Shown here: piece by piece, positions 17,811 to 27,015 of the stretch
How positions within the stretch are numbered: position 1 is the first letter of the stretch
Layout: every line of letters starts with the position of its first letter
DNA from: an uncultured Clostridia bacterium
Lineage (GTDB): Bacteria > Bacillota > Clostridia > Lachnospirales > Anaerotignaceae
Length of the DNA: 64,000 nucleotides
Direction: 5' to 3'
NCBI GenBank assembly: GCA_902477755.1
Contig: CABSIK010000001.1
Span: 1-64,000 of the forward strand
Notes under the pieces: generated by a model
Database searches by the model: none
Seen by the model: the letters and a program-made list of their open reading frames with translations, nothing else
Told to the model about the DNA's origin: nothing
Position numbers and translations under genes: made by a program

Positions 17811-18887
17811 ATGCAGAAACCTATTGCAATTATCGGAGCAGGAAATGGCGGACAGGCGTTCGCTGGTTATTTGTCTTTACATGGCAGAGAAGTAAAGATT
17901 TTTGACGTTGTACAGGCAACGGTGGATAGACTGACAGAACTGGGTGGCGTGACATTAAGCGGCAACAGTGATGTTACAGGTTTTGGCAAAATACAGTTGG
18001 CAAGTACCGATATCGGCGCTGTTATGGAAGGATGCGAAATCATTCTGGTTGTATTGCCTTCTATTTACCATAAAGATATGGCGAAAAAAATGGCACCTTA
18101 TCTGAAAGATGGACAGATTGTTGTACTGAACCCCAATGCGTCTCTGGGGCCAGTAGAATTTAAAAATACACTGAAAGAATGCGGCTGTACGGCTGATGTG
18201 ATTTTGGCAGGCACATCCACATTGCTCTTTGCTTGCCGTGCAGTGGAAGTGGGCAAAGTAGAAGTAGCAGGCCAGAAAGCCAGCTTTGCAGCAGCTGCAT
18301 ATCCTGCAAAATATAATACTTATGTAGCTGAAAAATTTGCAGATATCATTCCACAGTTTGCTTTTGAAGATGATATTCTGAGAGTAAGTCTGGATAACCT
18401 GAATGCTATGATGCATCCTGCTCCTACAATCTTGTATACAGCAAAGATTGAACATGAAGAAGATTTTGAATACTATCTGGATTTCACACCTGGTCAGGGC
18501 GCACTGGTAGAAGCGCTGGATAAAGAAAGAATGGCACTGGCAGAAGCATATGGTCTGAAAATCAGAACTTTGATTGATGAATATAAGAATGTATATGTAA
18601 CAAAAGGTGACAACATGTATGAAGTTATCACCAACTGCGAAGGTTACCATGGTATCAAAGGTCAGAAAACACTGCGCACCAGATATCTGCTGGAAGATAT
18701 TCCTTATTCTCTGGTTGCCCTGCAGTCCATGGGTAAAGTTGCTGGCGTTCCCACACCTTGTATCGATGCAGTTGTAACAATTGCACGCAGCATGATCCCT
18801 GATATGGATGAAGGCAGAACATTGAAGAATCTTGGCCTGGAAGGCGTTTCCAAAGAAGAATTTGAACGTATGTGCAGAGAAGGCTGA
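17811..18887 (+). CDS. Opine (octopine/nopaline-type) dehydrogenase, paralog 2
   Basis: A 358-residue paralog of the 14616 gene, with IAIIGAGNGGQAFAGYLSL, the PSIYHKDMAKKMAPYL segment shared almost exactly, and the catalytic histidine in NAMMHPAPTILY. ATG at 17811 follows AAAGGAG. It has its own promoter and operator and is transcribed away from the GntR gene. Two copies in one regulon suggest different amino acid or keto acid preferences (inference). Confidence 0.9.
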   Translation: MQKPIAIIGAGNGGQAFAGYLSLHGREVKIFDVVQATVDRLTELGGVTLSGNSDVTGFGKIQLASTDIGAVMEGCEIILVVLPSIYHKDMAKKMAPYLKDGQIVVLNPNASLGPVEFKNTLKECGCTADVILAGTSTLLFACRAVEVGKVEVAGQKASFAAAAYPAKYNTYVAEKFADIIPQFAFEDDILRVSLDNLNAMMHPAPTILYTAKIEHEEDFEYYLDFTPGQGALVEALDKERMALAEAYGLKIRTLIDEYKNVYVTKGDNMYEVITNCEGYHGIKGQKTLRTRYLLEDIPYSLVALQSMGKVAGVPTPCIDAVVTIARSMIPDMDEGRTLKNLGLEGVSKEEFERMCREG

Positions 18888-18948
18888 TCTATTCTATATT
18901 TTTCAAATAAAGTTACATATTTACACATATTTCCCTCTCAATAATAAA

Positions 18949-18986
18949 CAAAAAGCCGCCGAGCCTTATCGACGGTTTTTGTTTTG
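18949..18986 (+). terminator. Terminator after opine dehydrogenase 2
   Basis: AAAAGCCGCCGA pairs, with two mismatched positions, with TCGACGGTTTTT and is followed by GTTTTG. Confidence 0.7.
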
Positions 18987-19167
18987 CCATTGATTTATTC
19001 AGGCAGTTATGACAGTATGCACTTGAAATAGTGCAAGAATTAGAAAGAATTTCAATTACTGTTGAGACCATGTGCTTATGGTCAGAACAAATGTTAGGAA
19101 ATAATATGATAAATATGGAAATTTATCAATCATATAAAAAAGAAAGTAAGGGAAACTTCGGCAATGA

Positions 19168-19210
19168 GAACTGCTCCAATTTGTGCTGTCCGCACAAATT
19201 GGAGCAGTTC
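19168..19210. repeat. Perfect 19-bp inverted repeat
   Basis: GAACTGCTCCAATTTGTGC (19168-19186) and its exact complement (19192-19210) flank a 5-base loop. It lies 28 bases beyond the stop of the minus-strand DHHW gene but has no T tract on either strand. The remainder of the 18888-19238 gap holds only the preceding terminator and AT-rich sequence. Confidence 0.8.
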
Positions 19211-19238
19211 AGTGTATTCATACACAAGGTACGGTCTT

Positions 19239-20426
19239 TTATTTTTCTTGAACATTTTTCCCATTTCCGTCAAGGGAAAGCATGGATTCATAATCTCTAA
19301 TGCAAATAACGAAGTCTGGTTGATATTCCTGTAAATATTCGTCCAGACTTTTTTCGTGATAATGTCGGAAATCCAGAGAGCGCATTTCATCAAAGCTACG
19401 ATATGCCAATACTTCAACAGCGTTTGTGAAGCTATCTCCGTAGATCAGTCCAGTGGGCAGTTCTCCGCGATTTGTCTGGATGATGGTTTCTGCGATATCA
19501 CCGCCCATATAATACCCATAAAGCACATTTTCTGTGCTGGTTTCTGGTGTTTGATAAACCTCAGAGGGAACAGCAATCCCATTATCCATCCGTGTAAAGG
19601 GGATTTCCTCGTCAAATACTGCTTGATACAGCTGTTCCTCACTTTGCCATAGATCAAAAAGTTTGCGGTCACGAGAGCCTAGATAGGGGTTTTCTACAGG
19701 CATGAACGTGATATCCTTGGGAACCTGCAAAGTAAATCCTTCTTGCTGCAGCGTGTCGGCAATGGTTATATAGGTAAGAAAAGCTCCCTGCAAACTATAG
19801 TGGTTGTCAATGGCAGAACTGTATTTTGCAGGGTCATCCTGTTCTGCGAAAACTTCGCCCATATCCACATAGGTGATTCCTCGCTCTGCTAAGGCTTCTT
19901 TCAAATATTTCCGTTCCAGTTCTGTACGGTACTGACGATTGTTGAGATAATCCGGATATTTTTCTGGAAACATGGCGTATTGGCAGGGTACCATCACATA
20001 ACAATATTTTCCGCCATTTTCTTCTGTTCGTTTTGCGGCAACGGCAATGTTATCTGCCATAGCTTCCGCTTTTTTTCTTGTACTTTCTTCAGTTGGCAGT
20101 TCTTCAAAGGGCAGATAGGGAAGCAGAATATCATCCTGTACCACCACATCATTTACCACTGGCTTCTGAAAAACATGGAGATTCAGCCATGTGCCTGCTC
20201 GCAGAGCAGCTTCTCGTCCTGCAAAGTGGTCTTTCAAGTATGCACTGATCGCTGCTGGATACTCTCCCGAAACCAAAGATTCTTTTGTGAAATCCGGCCA
20301 TTTTGCCAACATACGGTTTTCGTAATAGGAAGTAGCTTCTTTTTCAGAAAGGACAGTTTGTATGGCTGATACAAACAGAATTCCTATAAAGCAACCAATA
20401 CAACATAATTTTGCAAATTTTTTCAT
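19239..20426 (-). CDS. DHHW-type surface protein, O-acylation partner
   Basis: A 395-residue secreted or membrane-anchored protein with an N-terminal hydrophobic signal anchor (residues 4-26). The SGNH-like/AlgX-like fold shows a GDSFTN serine block near residue 340 and DNHYSLQGAF in place of the DHHW motif. Such proteins act outside the cell with an MBOAT acyltransferase, here encoded 12 bases upstream in the same operon, to O-acetylate a surface polysaccharide. The acceptor polymer is unknown. Confidence 0.85.
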   Translation of the reverse strand: MKKFAKLCCIGCFIGILFVSAIQTVLSEKEATSYYENRMLAKWPDFTKESLVSGEYPAAISAYLKDHFAGREAALRAGTWLNLHVFQKPVVNDVVVQDDILLPYLPFEELPTEESTRKKAEAMADNIAVAAKRTEENGGKYCYVMVPCQYAMFPEKYPDYLNNRQYRTELERKYLKEALAERGITYVDMGEVFAEQDDPAKYSSAIDNHYSLQGAFLTYITIADTLQQEGFTLQVPKDITFMPVENPYLGSRDRKLFDLWQSEEQLYQAVFDEEIPFTRMDNGIAVPSEVYQTPETSTENVLYGYYMGGDIAETIIQTNRGELPTGLIYGDSFTNAVEVLAYRSFDEMRSLDFRHYHEKSLDEYLQEYQPDFVICIRDYESMLSLDGNGKNVQEK

Positions 20427-20438
20427 AAGACCACCTCC

Positions 20439-21863
20439 TCAGAAACGGAAATAAATAAACGGATTAAAGGAGCCTGCTGCAAGTTGGATATAGGCTAGCA
20501 GGAAGAAGGCCAGAGAAACGATGGCTGGCCCCCAGTTCAAACAAAGCTTGCACCAATTCTTTCTGCGACGGCGTATGAGTCCGTATTTGAGAATATTTTT
20601 TACGGGCAATGCTGCTATACATGCGATGATAAGCTCTATGCGATATTCAATCAGGTAGTATAATGTCTGACTGCTCCAAAGACCTCCTTGTCCAAAACCG
20701 AACATGGTGGAAACATAGGTGATGACCTGCGGCAGTGTTTCACAGCGGAACAATACCCAGCTAATGATAACCAGCACCATGGCATAAATATGCTGTAGCC
20801 ATACAGGCATTTTTTTGATAATACTGCCCCAAATGTATTTTTCGCCTAAGAGCAGAACGCAGAACCATAATCCCCATAGGATGAAATTCCAGCTTGCACC
20901 ATGCCACATGCCAGTCAGGAACCAGACAACTGCAATGTTTCGGATGTGTCTTGCCTTTCCTTTGCGATTGCCGCCCAAAGGAATATACACATAGTCTCGG
21001 AACCAAGTGGAAAGGGAAATATGCCAACGGCGCCAAAATTCTGTGATGCTTTTGGATATGTAAGGATATTTGAAATTTTCAAGGAAATGAAAGCCAAACA
21101 TGCGGCCTAAACCGATTGCCATATCAGAATAGGCGGAAAAGTCAAAATAAATCTGAAAGGTGTAGGCAATGGCACCCACCCATGCCAAGGAAGTGGACAG
21201 GCTGCTGCCAGAAAGGGAAAAGATGCCGTCAGCAATCTGTCCCATGGGATTTGCCAGAAGCATTTTTTTGGCAAAACCAAGCAGAAATCGAACAGTTCCG
21301 TTGTAGAATTCATCAAAAGTCTCCTGTCTGCTTCCAATTTCCCGTTCCACAGTGGTATATCGTACAATGGGACCAGCCACGAGCTGTGGGAAAAAGGCAA
21401 TGTATAATGCTAAACGCAGAGGATTGCGCTGAACTTTGGCATCTTCGCGATATACATCAATGACATAACTAAGACCTTGGAAGGTGTAGAAGGAAATACC
21501 GATGGGCAGTGTAATCTCAGGAATGGGAAGATGGAAGCCAAAGGCATTGATGCTTTCTGCAAAAAAGCCCATGTATTTATAGTAACAGAGCAAGCCAGTA
21601 CCTGCGACGGCAGCAGCAGCGACAGCGGCTTTTCGGATACGTCTGTCAAAAGCCGGACAGGCAAATAAACCGCAGAAATAATCAATGGCAACGGAAACCA
21701 GCATTAGAAGCAGAAAGCGTGGCCCGCCGTAGGCATAAAAAAACAGACTGAACAGAAGCAGGATCGTGTTTCTGACACCCCGTAAACTTTTTGGTACAAT
21801 AAAATAAACCACAAATAACAGTGGAAGAAAAAAACATAAAAATTCTATACTGCTGAAAACCAT
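20439..21863 (-). CDS. MBOAT-family O-acyltransferase
   Basis: A 474-residue multi-pass membrane acyltransferase (AlgI/DltB type). FYTFQGLSYVIDVYR, YFDFSAYSDMAIGLGRM, ITEFWRRWHISLSTWFRDYVYIPLGG and the catalytic histidine in TGMWHGASWNF are all present. The frame is open 51 codons further upstream, but MVFSSIEFLCFF at 21863 is the family start. Works with the DHHW protein downstream. Confidence 0.92.
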   Translation of the reverse strand: MVFSSIEFLCFFLPLLFVVYFIVPKSLRGVRNTILLLFSLFFYAYGGPRFLLLMLVSVAIDYFCGLFACPAFDRRIRKAAVAAAAVAGTGLLCYYKYMGFFAESINAFGFHLPIPEITLPIGISFYTFQGLSYVIDVYREDAKVQRNPLRLALYIAFFPQLVAGPIVRYTTVEREIGSRQETFDEFYNGTVRFLLGFAKKMLLANPMGQIADGIFSLSGSSLSTSLAWVGAIAYTFQIYFDFSAYSDMAIGLGRMFGFHFLENFKYPYISKSITEFWRRWHISLSTWFRDYVYIPLGGNRKGKARHIRNIAVVWFLTGMWHGASWNFILWGLWFCVLLLGEKYIWGSIIKKMPVWLQHIYAMVLVIISWVLFRCETLPQVITYVSTMFGFGQGGLWSSQTLYYLIEYRIELIIACIAALPVKNILKYGLIRRRRKNWCKLCLNWGPAIVSLAFFLLAYIQLAAGSFNPFIYFRF

Positions 21864-22071
21864 AATATATACCCCTTTAAAATTCATATTAAGCTGTACA
21901 TTTTTATATTGTAACATAGAGCCATTGTACAGACTAGATTGTCTGAAAAAATTTTTGGTAAAATTTCTGCTTATTTTAAGAAAGGAAGGTATTCTGTATA
22001 CATATTTGTGTAGCATTATTCAAACTGATTAGGAGGATATGCCGCCGAAATATGGTTTTTCAGGATTTTGC

Positions 22072-22100
22072 TTGCCAAAAGGCTGAAATATGGTTATAAT
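22072..22100 (+). promoter_or_regulatory. Promoter of SLH-CAP gene
   Basis: TTGCCA (22072-22077), 17-base spacer, perfect TATAAT (22095-22100). Confidence 0.75.
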
Positions 22101-22157
22101 AAAACGGTTCATAATTTTGTAAACAATTCTTCACAATTTTGTAAAGGAGCTGATTGT

Positions 22158-23600
22158 ATGAAACGGCTGGTAGGTGTAACTGTAACAGCACTGCTGTCTG
22201 TTAGTGTTTGTTTTACAGCCTTCGGGGCAGTTTCGACCAATGCTTCCCCTTGGGCAGTGCCGCATATGGAACAGGCATATTCTTTGCAGCTTATTTCTGC
22301 GCCTTTGCTGCAGCAGGCACAGGATACCATGTCAAGAGTAGAATTCAGCGAAATTGCTGTGGCATTTTATGAAAAAACAACTGGAACAACAGCACCACTG
22401 CCGGAAGAAAATCCTTTTTCCGACTGTAATGAACCGGCAGCCCAAAAGGCTTATGCATTGGGCATCATTGCTGGTATGGAACCGGGAAAATTTGCGCCGG
22501 AAAACCCTTTGACAAGGGAACAGATGGCGATTATGTTGGTGCGCACATTGGAGAAAACAGGGGTAGATATGTCCCTGTACGCAAAGAAAAATCCGTTTAC
22601 GGATACGAAAAATATCAATGCTGCGACAGTATCCTATATTGATAAGGCATATGGAGCTGATTTGATCTCTGGTTATCAGGATGGGACTTTTGACCCAAAA
22701 AAGACACTAAAAGTACAGGAAGCAGTGACTGCGTTTCTGAGTGCGTATACCTTTTATGAGGGTGTGCAGAATGGCACTTCTGTACCTAAAGGTGATGCAG
22801 TAAAGGCAAAAAATGTAACCATTAATGGCAAAGAACTGACATTGGGGCAGACAACAGAAGAAATTACTGCGACATTTGGTGCTCCGACACGAATTGATGA
22901 AACAGTATATGGCTTAGATCGTTATATCTATGATGGAGATGGATATTTTTGGGTGACCTTTGAAAATGATTCCGCAGTGGAATTTTTTACTCCATCCAGT
23001 GGCTTTGCATATCAGGGTATCAAAGGTGGTACGGTGCTGAAGGATACTTCTAACGTCGACAGTATCAGCAATGTGGATCACTGTGCAGTGATGAATAGTG
23101 AATATGCTTCCGCTAGAATTCCTCTTGATTATGAAAATCAGATTTGCGGATTGTTGTTGCAGACAAAAGAATTTGCTTCAAAAGATGCTTTGACAGGTTC
23201 TTTGAATAATGAACAGAAGGCAGATATTGAAAAAGAATTGCTGGAAATTATCAATGTTCAGAGAAAAGAAGCAGGTTTGACTGTTCTCACAGAAATTGAA
23301 GGTCTGGATGAGACTGCAGGGGCTCACAGTGCGGAAATGGTTAGTAAAAAATATTTCGATTATAAAAGCAAAGATGGCAAGACACCTTTCCAGCGAATGA
23401 TGGAAAATGGTGTGCAGTTCCATACAGCTTCGGAAGTTATTGCAGCAACTCGAGGTGATGTAGTGCAGCTTTATACAGAGCTGCTGCGTACAGCGGCAAA
23501 ACAGGACAGCGTTATGGACAGCACCATGACACAGGTTGGCATTGGTGTTGACAATGATGGCAAGACATTATATCTGACCATTGACTTGTGCAATGAGTAA
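22158..23600 (+). CDS. SLH-domain and CAP-domain surface protein
   Basis: A 480-residue exported protein: signal peptide (MKRLVGVTVTALLSVSVCFTAFGAV), two to three S-layer-homology repeats (about residues 45-190, with FSDCNEPAAQKAYALGIIAG and FTDTKNINAATVSYIDKAYG), a CAP-associated middle domain (GQTTEEITATFGAPTRID) and a C-terminal CAP/SCP domain (residues 350-480, with HSAEMVSKKYFDYKS and FQRM). The SLH repeats anchor it to cell-wall polymer; the CAP domain function is unknown. An earlier ATG at 22068 lies within the promoter; AAAGGAG before 22158 fixes the start. Confidence 0.9.
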   Translation: MKRLVGVTVTALLSVSVCFTAFGAVSTNASPWAVPHMEQAYSLQLISAPLLQQAQDTMSRVEFSEIAVAFYEKTTGTTAPLPEENPFSDCNEPAAQKAYALGIIAGMEPGKFAPENPLTREQMAIMLVRTLEKTGVDMSLYAKKNPFTDTKNINAATVSYIDKAYGADLISGYQDGTFDPKKTLKVQEAVTAFLSAYTFYEGVQNGTSVPKGDAVKAKNVTINGKELTLGQTTEEITATFGAPTRIDETVYGLDRYIYDGDGYFWVTFENDSAVEFFTPSSGFAYQGIKGGTVLKDTSNVDSISNVDHCAVMNSEYASARIPLDYENQICGLLLQTKEFASKDALTGSLNNEQKADIEKELLEIINVQRKEAGLTVLTEIEGLDETAGAHSAEMVSKKYFDYKSKDGKTPFQRMMENGVQFHTASEVIAATRGDVVQLYTELLRTAAKQDSVMDSTMTQVGIGVDNDGKTLYLTIDLCNE

Positions 23601-23612
23601 TATTTCATATAG

Positions 23613-23645
23613 AAAAGACCTTTTCATATAAAAAAAGGTCTTTTT
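23613..23645 (+). terminator. Terminator of SLH-CAP gene
   Basis: AAAAGACCTTTT pairs with AAAAAAGGTCTTTTT. Confidence 0.88.
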
Positions 23646-23653
23646 GATTTTTT

Positions 23654-23698
23654 ACGAAAAAGGTCTGGTTTTCTCTGGGACAGAGATGACCAGACCTT
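23654..23698 (-). terminator. Terminator of THUMP methylase gene
   Basis: AAGGTCTGGT (23660-23669) pairs with ACCAGACCTT (23689-23698), with an inner CTCTG/CAGAG arm; the minus-strand T tract follows at 23657-23660. Confidence 0.8.
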
Positions 23699-23729
23699 GA
23701 TTTTATTGTTAGATTGTATCAGAAAAGCA

Positions 23730-24866
23730 TTACAGATCTTTGGGAGGTCTGGGGCCTTCAAACTGGTAGTAGTCTGTTTTGATACGGCCATTGAACAGTT
23801 TCCGTTTTCGGTCAGCTTTTCTGCCAAAGAGAGATTCGAAGTATTCCATAGAAGTGATGAGGTATGTGGACCAAGTGGGGTTTTCCTTCATGATCCCGCC
23901 TAAAGCGCGGTACATGTTTTCTACTTCCTTCAGTTCTCCGATACGTTCGCCATAGGGGGGATTGGTGATCATGACACCATATTTTCCGGGCAATACGATT
24001 TCCTGACAAGGTTTTACCTCAAAAGTAATACAGTCATCCACACCAGCTTTTTCCGCATTGGCTTTTGCCAGTTCAATGGCGTCGGGGTCAATATCACTGC
24101 CGTAGATTTCCGGCATCACATCATAGTTGATTGCCTGATATGCTTCCACGCGTGCTTTTTTCCACAGGTCTTTGCCGATGCGTTCCCATTCTTCAGAAGC
24201 AAATTTGCGATGGATGCCAGGGGCAATGTTCCGAGCAATCATGGCAGCTTCAATGGGAATGGTGCCGGAGCCACAGAAGGGGTCCAGCAGAATACGGTTT
24301 TTTCGCCAGTAACTGAGCTGGATCATGGCAGCAGCCAATGTTTCTTTCAAAGGGGCATCCAGTGCATTGGCACGATATCCGCGCATATGTAGACCAGAGC
24401 CGCTGGTATCAATGGCCAAAGTAACCACGTCTTTCAAAATGCCAACCTGAATAGTGTAGGAAGCACCTGTTTCATCAAACCAGTCTGTGTGATAAGTTTG
24501 TTTCAGTTTTTCTACAACGGCTTTCTTTACGATTGCTTGGCAGTCGGATACGCTGAACAGTGTGGATTTTACGGATTTGCCGACAACGGTGAATTTTCCG
24601 TCTTCAGGAATCCAGTCAGCCCAAGGCAGTGCTTTTGTCTGATCGAAAAGTTCTGTGAAGGTAACGGCTTTGAATGTACCCATTTTTACCCAAACACGTC
24701 CGGCGCACCGCAGCCACATATTAGCTTTTACAATGTCGGCTTCTGTGCCTGTAAATTCAACTTTCCCATCAGATGTTTTGATATTTTCAAATCCGAGGGC
24801 CTGACATTCCCGTTTGACAACGGCTTCCAGACCGAAAGTGGTTGTTGCGATCAAATTGATAGACAT
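23730..24866 (-). CDS. THUMP-domain class I RNA methyltransferase
   Basis: A 378-residue protein like RlmL N-terminal half/YpsC: THUMP RNA-binding domain in residues about 45-155 and a methyltransferase domain with LLDPFCGSGTIPIEAAMIA (SAM site) and the amino-methylation motif NPPYGER. It probably forms N2-methylguanosine in 23S rRNA. The frame opens at 24884, but MSINLIATTTFGLE at 24866 has GGAG correctly spaced. Confidence 0.92.
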   Translation of the reverse strand: MSINLIATTTFGLEAVVKRECQALGFENIKTSDGKVEFTGTEADIVKANMWLRCAGRVWVKMGTFKAVTFTELFDQTKALPWADWIPEDGKFTVVGKSVKSTLFSVSDCQAIVKKAVVEKLKQTYHTDWFDETGASYTIQVGILKDVVTLAIDTSGSGLHMRGYRANALDAPLKETLAAAMIQLSYWRKNRILLDPFCGSGTIPIEAAMIARNIAPGIHRKFASEEWERIGKDLWKKARVEAYQAINYDVMPEIYGSDIDPDAIELAKANAEKAGVDDCITFEVKPCQEIVLPGKYGVMITNPPYGERIGELKEVENMYRALGGIMKENPTWSTYLITSMEYFESLFGRKADRKRKLFNGRIKTDYYQFEGPRPPKDL

Positions 24867-24989
24867 AGTAATTCTCCGTTTCATAGCTGATTATATTCTT
24901 ACCTTATTATGATAAGGCACAGCAAAGGGTGTGTCAAGGGCAGCTCTGTCTGCCTTTCGGGGAAAAAAGGCTGTTCAAAGTAAAAATTC

Positions 24990-25018
24990 TTGAATTTCCA
25001 CAGAAAAAAGGATATGAT
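24990..25018 (+). promoter_or_regulatory. Promoter of tgt
   Basis: TTGAAT (24990-24995), 17-base spacer, TATGAT (25013-25018). Confidence 0.65.
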
Positions 25019-25054
25019 AGTACAGATAATACTTGCGCAGAAATGAGGTAAGCT

Positions 25055-26188
25055 ATGTATAAATTATTGAAAACTTGCGGCAGAGCAAAAAGAGGGGAGT
25101 TCCATACTCCTCATGGTGTTATTCAGACACCAGTATTTATGAATGTAGGCACTATTGCAGCCATTAAGGGTGCTCTTTCTACAGAGGATTTGGAAAGAGT
25201 AAAGTGTCAGGTGGAATTGTCTAATACCTATCATCTGCATGTGCGTCCCGGTGATGAAATCATCAAAAAACTGGGTGGTCTCCATAAATTTATGGTTTGG
25301 GACAAGCCTATTCTCACTGATTCCGGCGGATTTCAGGTGTTTTCCCTGACAACACTGCGGAAGATCACAGAAGAAGGCGTTCATTTCAGTTCTCATGTAG
25401 ACGGCAGAAAGATTTTCATGGGCCCTGAAGAAAGTATGCGTATTCAGTCTAATCTGGGTTCCACCATTGCGATGGCATTTGATGAATGTATCGGTATCCC
25501 TGCGGAACGTAGTTATGTGGAAAATTCCGTAGCCCGTACCACACGCTGGCTGGAACGCTGCAAAAAAGAAATGGCACGTCTGAACAGCCTGGATGATACC
25601 ATCAATAAGAAACAAATGCTTTTTGGTATCAATCAGGGTGCGACTTATGAAGATATTCGTATCGAGCATGCAAAACGCATTGCAGAAATGGATTTGGACG
25701 GCTATGCCATCGGTGGCCTGGCTGTTGGGGAAACCCACGCGGAAATGTATCGCATCATTGAAGAAGTAGTGCCTTATCTGCCACAGAATAAGCCTACATA
25801 TCTGATGGGTGTCGGCACTCCGGAAAATATTCTGGAAGCAGTAGAACGCGGTGTGGATTTCTTTGACTGTGTATTGCCTTCCAGAAACGGCAGACATGCT
25901 CATGTATACACAAATGCAGGCAAATTGAATCTGATGAATGCAAAATATGAGCTGGATGAAAGACCTATCGACGAAACATGTACTTGTCCAGCTTGTTCCA
26001 GATATTCCAGAGCATATATCCGTCATCTGTTCAAAGCCAAAGAAATGCTGGCAATGCGTCTGTGTGTCCTGCATAATCTGCATTTCTTCAACACCATGAT
26101 GGAAGAAATCCGTCAGGCTATGGACGAAGACCGTTTCCCTCAGTACAAAAAAGAAAAACTGGAAGGCTTTCGCCGAAACGGAATGTAA
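25055..26188 (+). CDS. tgt: Queuine tRNA-ribosyltransferase (Tgt)
   Basis: A 377-residue tRNA-guanine transglycosylase that swaps G34 for preQ1 in GUN-anticodon tRNAs. FMNVGTIAAIKG, the TDSGGFQVFSL substrate loop, the nucleophile region DFFDCVLPSRNGRHA and the zinc site CTCPACSR...HNLHF are intact. Full family length. Followed by yajC, the common tgt-yajC order. Confidence 0.97.
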   Translation: MYKLLKTCGRAKRGEFHTPHGVIQTPVFMNVGTIAAIKGALSTEDLERVKCQVELSNTYHLHVRPGDEIIKKLGGLHKFMVWDKPILTDSGGFQVFSLTTLRKITEEGVHFSSHVDGRKIFMGPEESMRIQSNLGSTIAMAFDECIGIPAERSYVENSVARTTRWLERCKKEMARLNSLDDTINKKQMLFGINQGATYEDIRIEHAKRIAEMDLDGYAIGGLAVGETHAEMYRIIEEVVPYLPQNKPTYLMGVGTPENILEAVERGVDFFDCVLPSRNGRHAHVYTNAGKLNLMNAKYELDERPIDETCTCPACSRYSRAYIRHLFKAKEMLAMRLCVLHNLHFFNTMMEEIRQAMDEDRFPQYKKEKLEGFRRNGM

Positions 26189-26194
26189 GAAGGC

Positions 26195-26223
26195 TTGACG
26201 TGTTTTCAAAACTCGGATATAAT
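26195..26223 (+). promoter_or_regulatory. Promoter of yajC
   Basis: TTGACG (26195-26200), 17-base spacer, perfect TATAAT (26218-26223), starting seven bases after the tgt stop. Confidence 0.75.
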
Positions 26224-26270
26224 ATTTCTACTGTGTTTTTCAGAATTTAACAACGTTAGGAGAGAAGGAA

Positions 26271-26717
26271 ATGAACAGCTTAACAGCATTTTTGCTGGAC
26301 GTCAGCACTACCGTTTCTTCTGGTAGCGGCGATGCAGCAGCACAGGGTACACAGCAGGCAGGCGGCGGTTTGTTTGGCAACATGAATGGTATCACACTGG
26401 TAATCATCTACTGTGTAGCACTGGTAATTATCATGTATTTCCTGTCTTTCAGACCTACTCAGAAAAGAGAAAAGGCTCTGGCAGAACAGAGAAATGCAAT
26501 TCAGATTGGTGACATGGTCGTAACCAATGCAGGGATGTACGGCAAAGTTGTAGATACAACTTATGATTGCTTCATCATCGAATTTGGTCTGAATAAAGGC
26601 GTTCGTGTTCCTGTTGCCAGAGGCGAAGTTTATGGCAAGAGAGAACCCAACATGACCAATGAAGCACCTCCTGAAGAAGAAAAGCCCCAGAAGAAAGGTC
26701 TTTTCAGAAGAGGATAA
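26271..26717 (+). CDS. yajC: Preprotein translocase subunit YajC
   Basis: A 148-residue YajC: one transmembrane helix (about 40-60) ending in FLSFRPTQKREK, then the conserved core IQIGDMVVTNAGMYGKV. The N-terminal 35 residues are a Gly/Ser/Thr-rich extension and the C-terminus is charged (EEEKPQKK), both variable in the family. Accessory to SecDF. Confidence 0.95.
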   Translation: MNSLTAFLLDVSTTVSSGSGDAAAQGTQQAGGGLFGNMNGITLVIIYCVALVIIMYFLSFRPTQKREKALAEQRNAIQIGDMVVTNAGMYGKVVDTTYDCFIIEFGLNKGVRVPVARGEVYGKREPNMTNEAPPEEEKPQKKGLFRRG

Positions 26718-26745
26718 TGGTTTCTAAAAAGTCGAATAGTTAAAA

Positions 26746-26790
26746 ATCAGCAGATGTGTTGTAATGAAATGCAATACATCTGCTTTTTTG
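26746..26790 (+). terminator. Terminator of yajC
   Basis: AGCAGATGT (26749-26757) pairs with ACATCTGCT (26776-26784), then TTTTTG. Confidence 0.85.
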
Positions 26791-26907
26791 TTTGCGTTCT
26801 GACGTCATTTGTATTTTGATAAATTGAATACAATATTCAAATTTTCTAAAATAATGAAAATTATTTGTTTATAGTTGACAAAATGGAGATGTAACCGGGT
26901 TATTTTA

Positions 26908-26936
26908 TTGACAATAATGGATAGGTATTGTAAACT
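26908..26936 (+). promoter_or_regulatory. Promoter of BMP nucleoside-uptake operon
   Basis: TTGACA (26908-26913), 17-base spacer, TAAACT (26931-26936). A further TTGACA at about 26875 may add a second start. Confidence 0.6.
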
Positions 26937-27015
26937 AAAAACGGATATATATGCCATTTCATGGTATAACATATCCTGTATAGTCCAATTTTATAAAAAG
27001 AAAGGGAGATCGACT

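Noticed and set aside
25064..26209. Long minus-strand frame across tgt
   Set aside because: Antisense shadow of a clear, full-length tgt; Cys/His/Phe-rich translation without family features.
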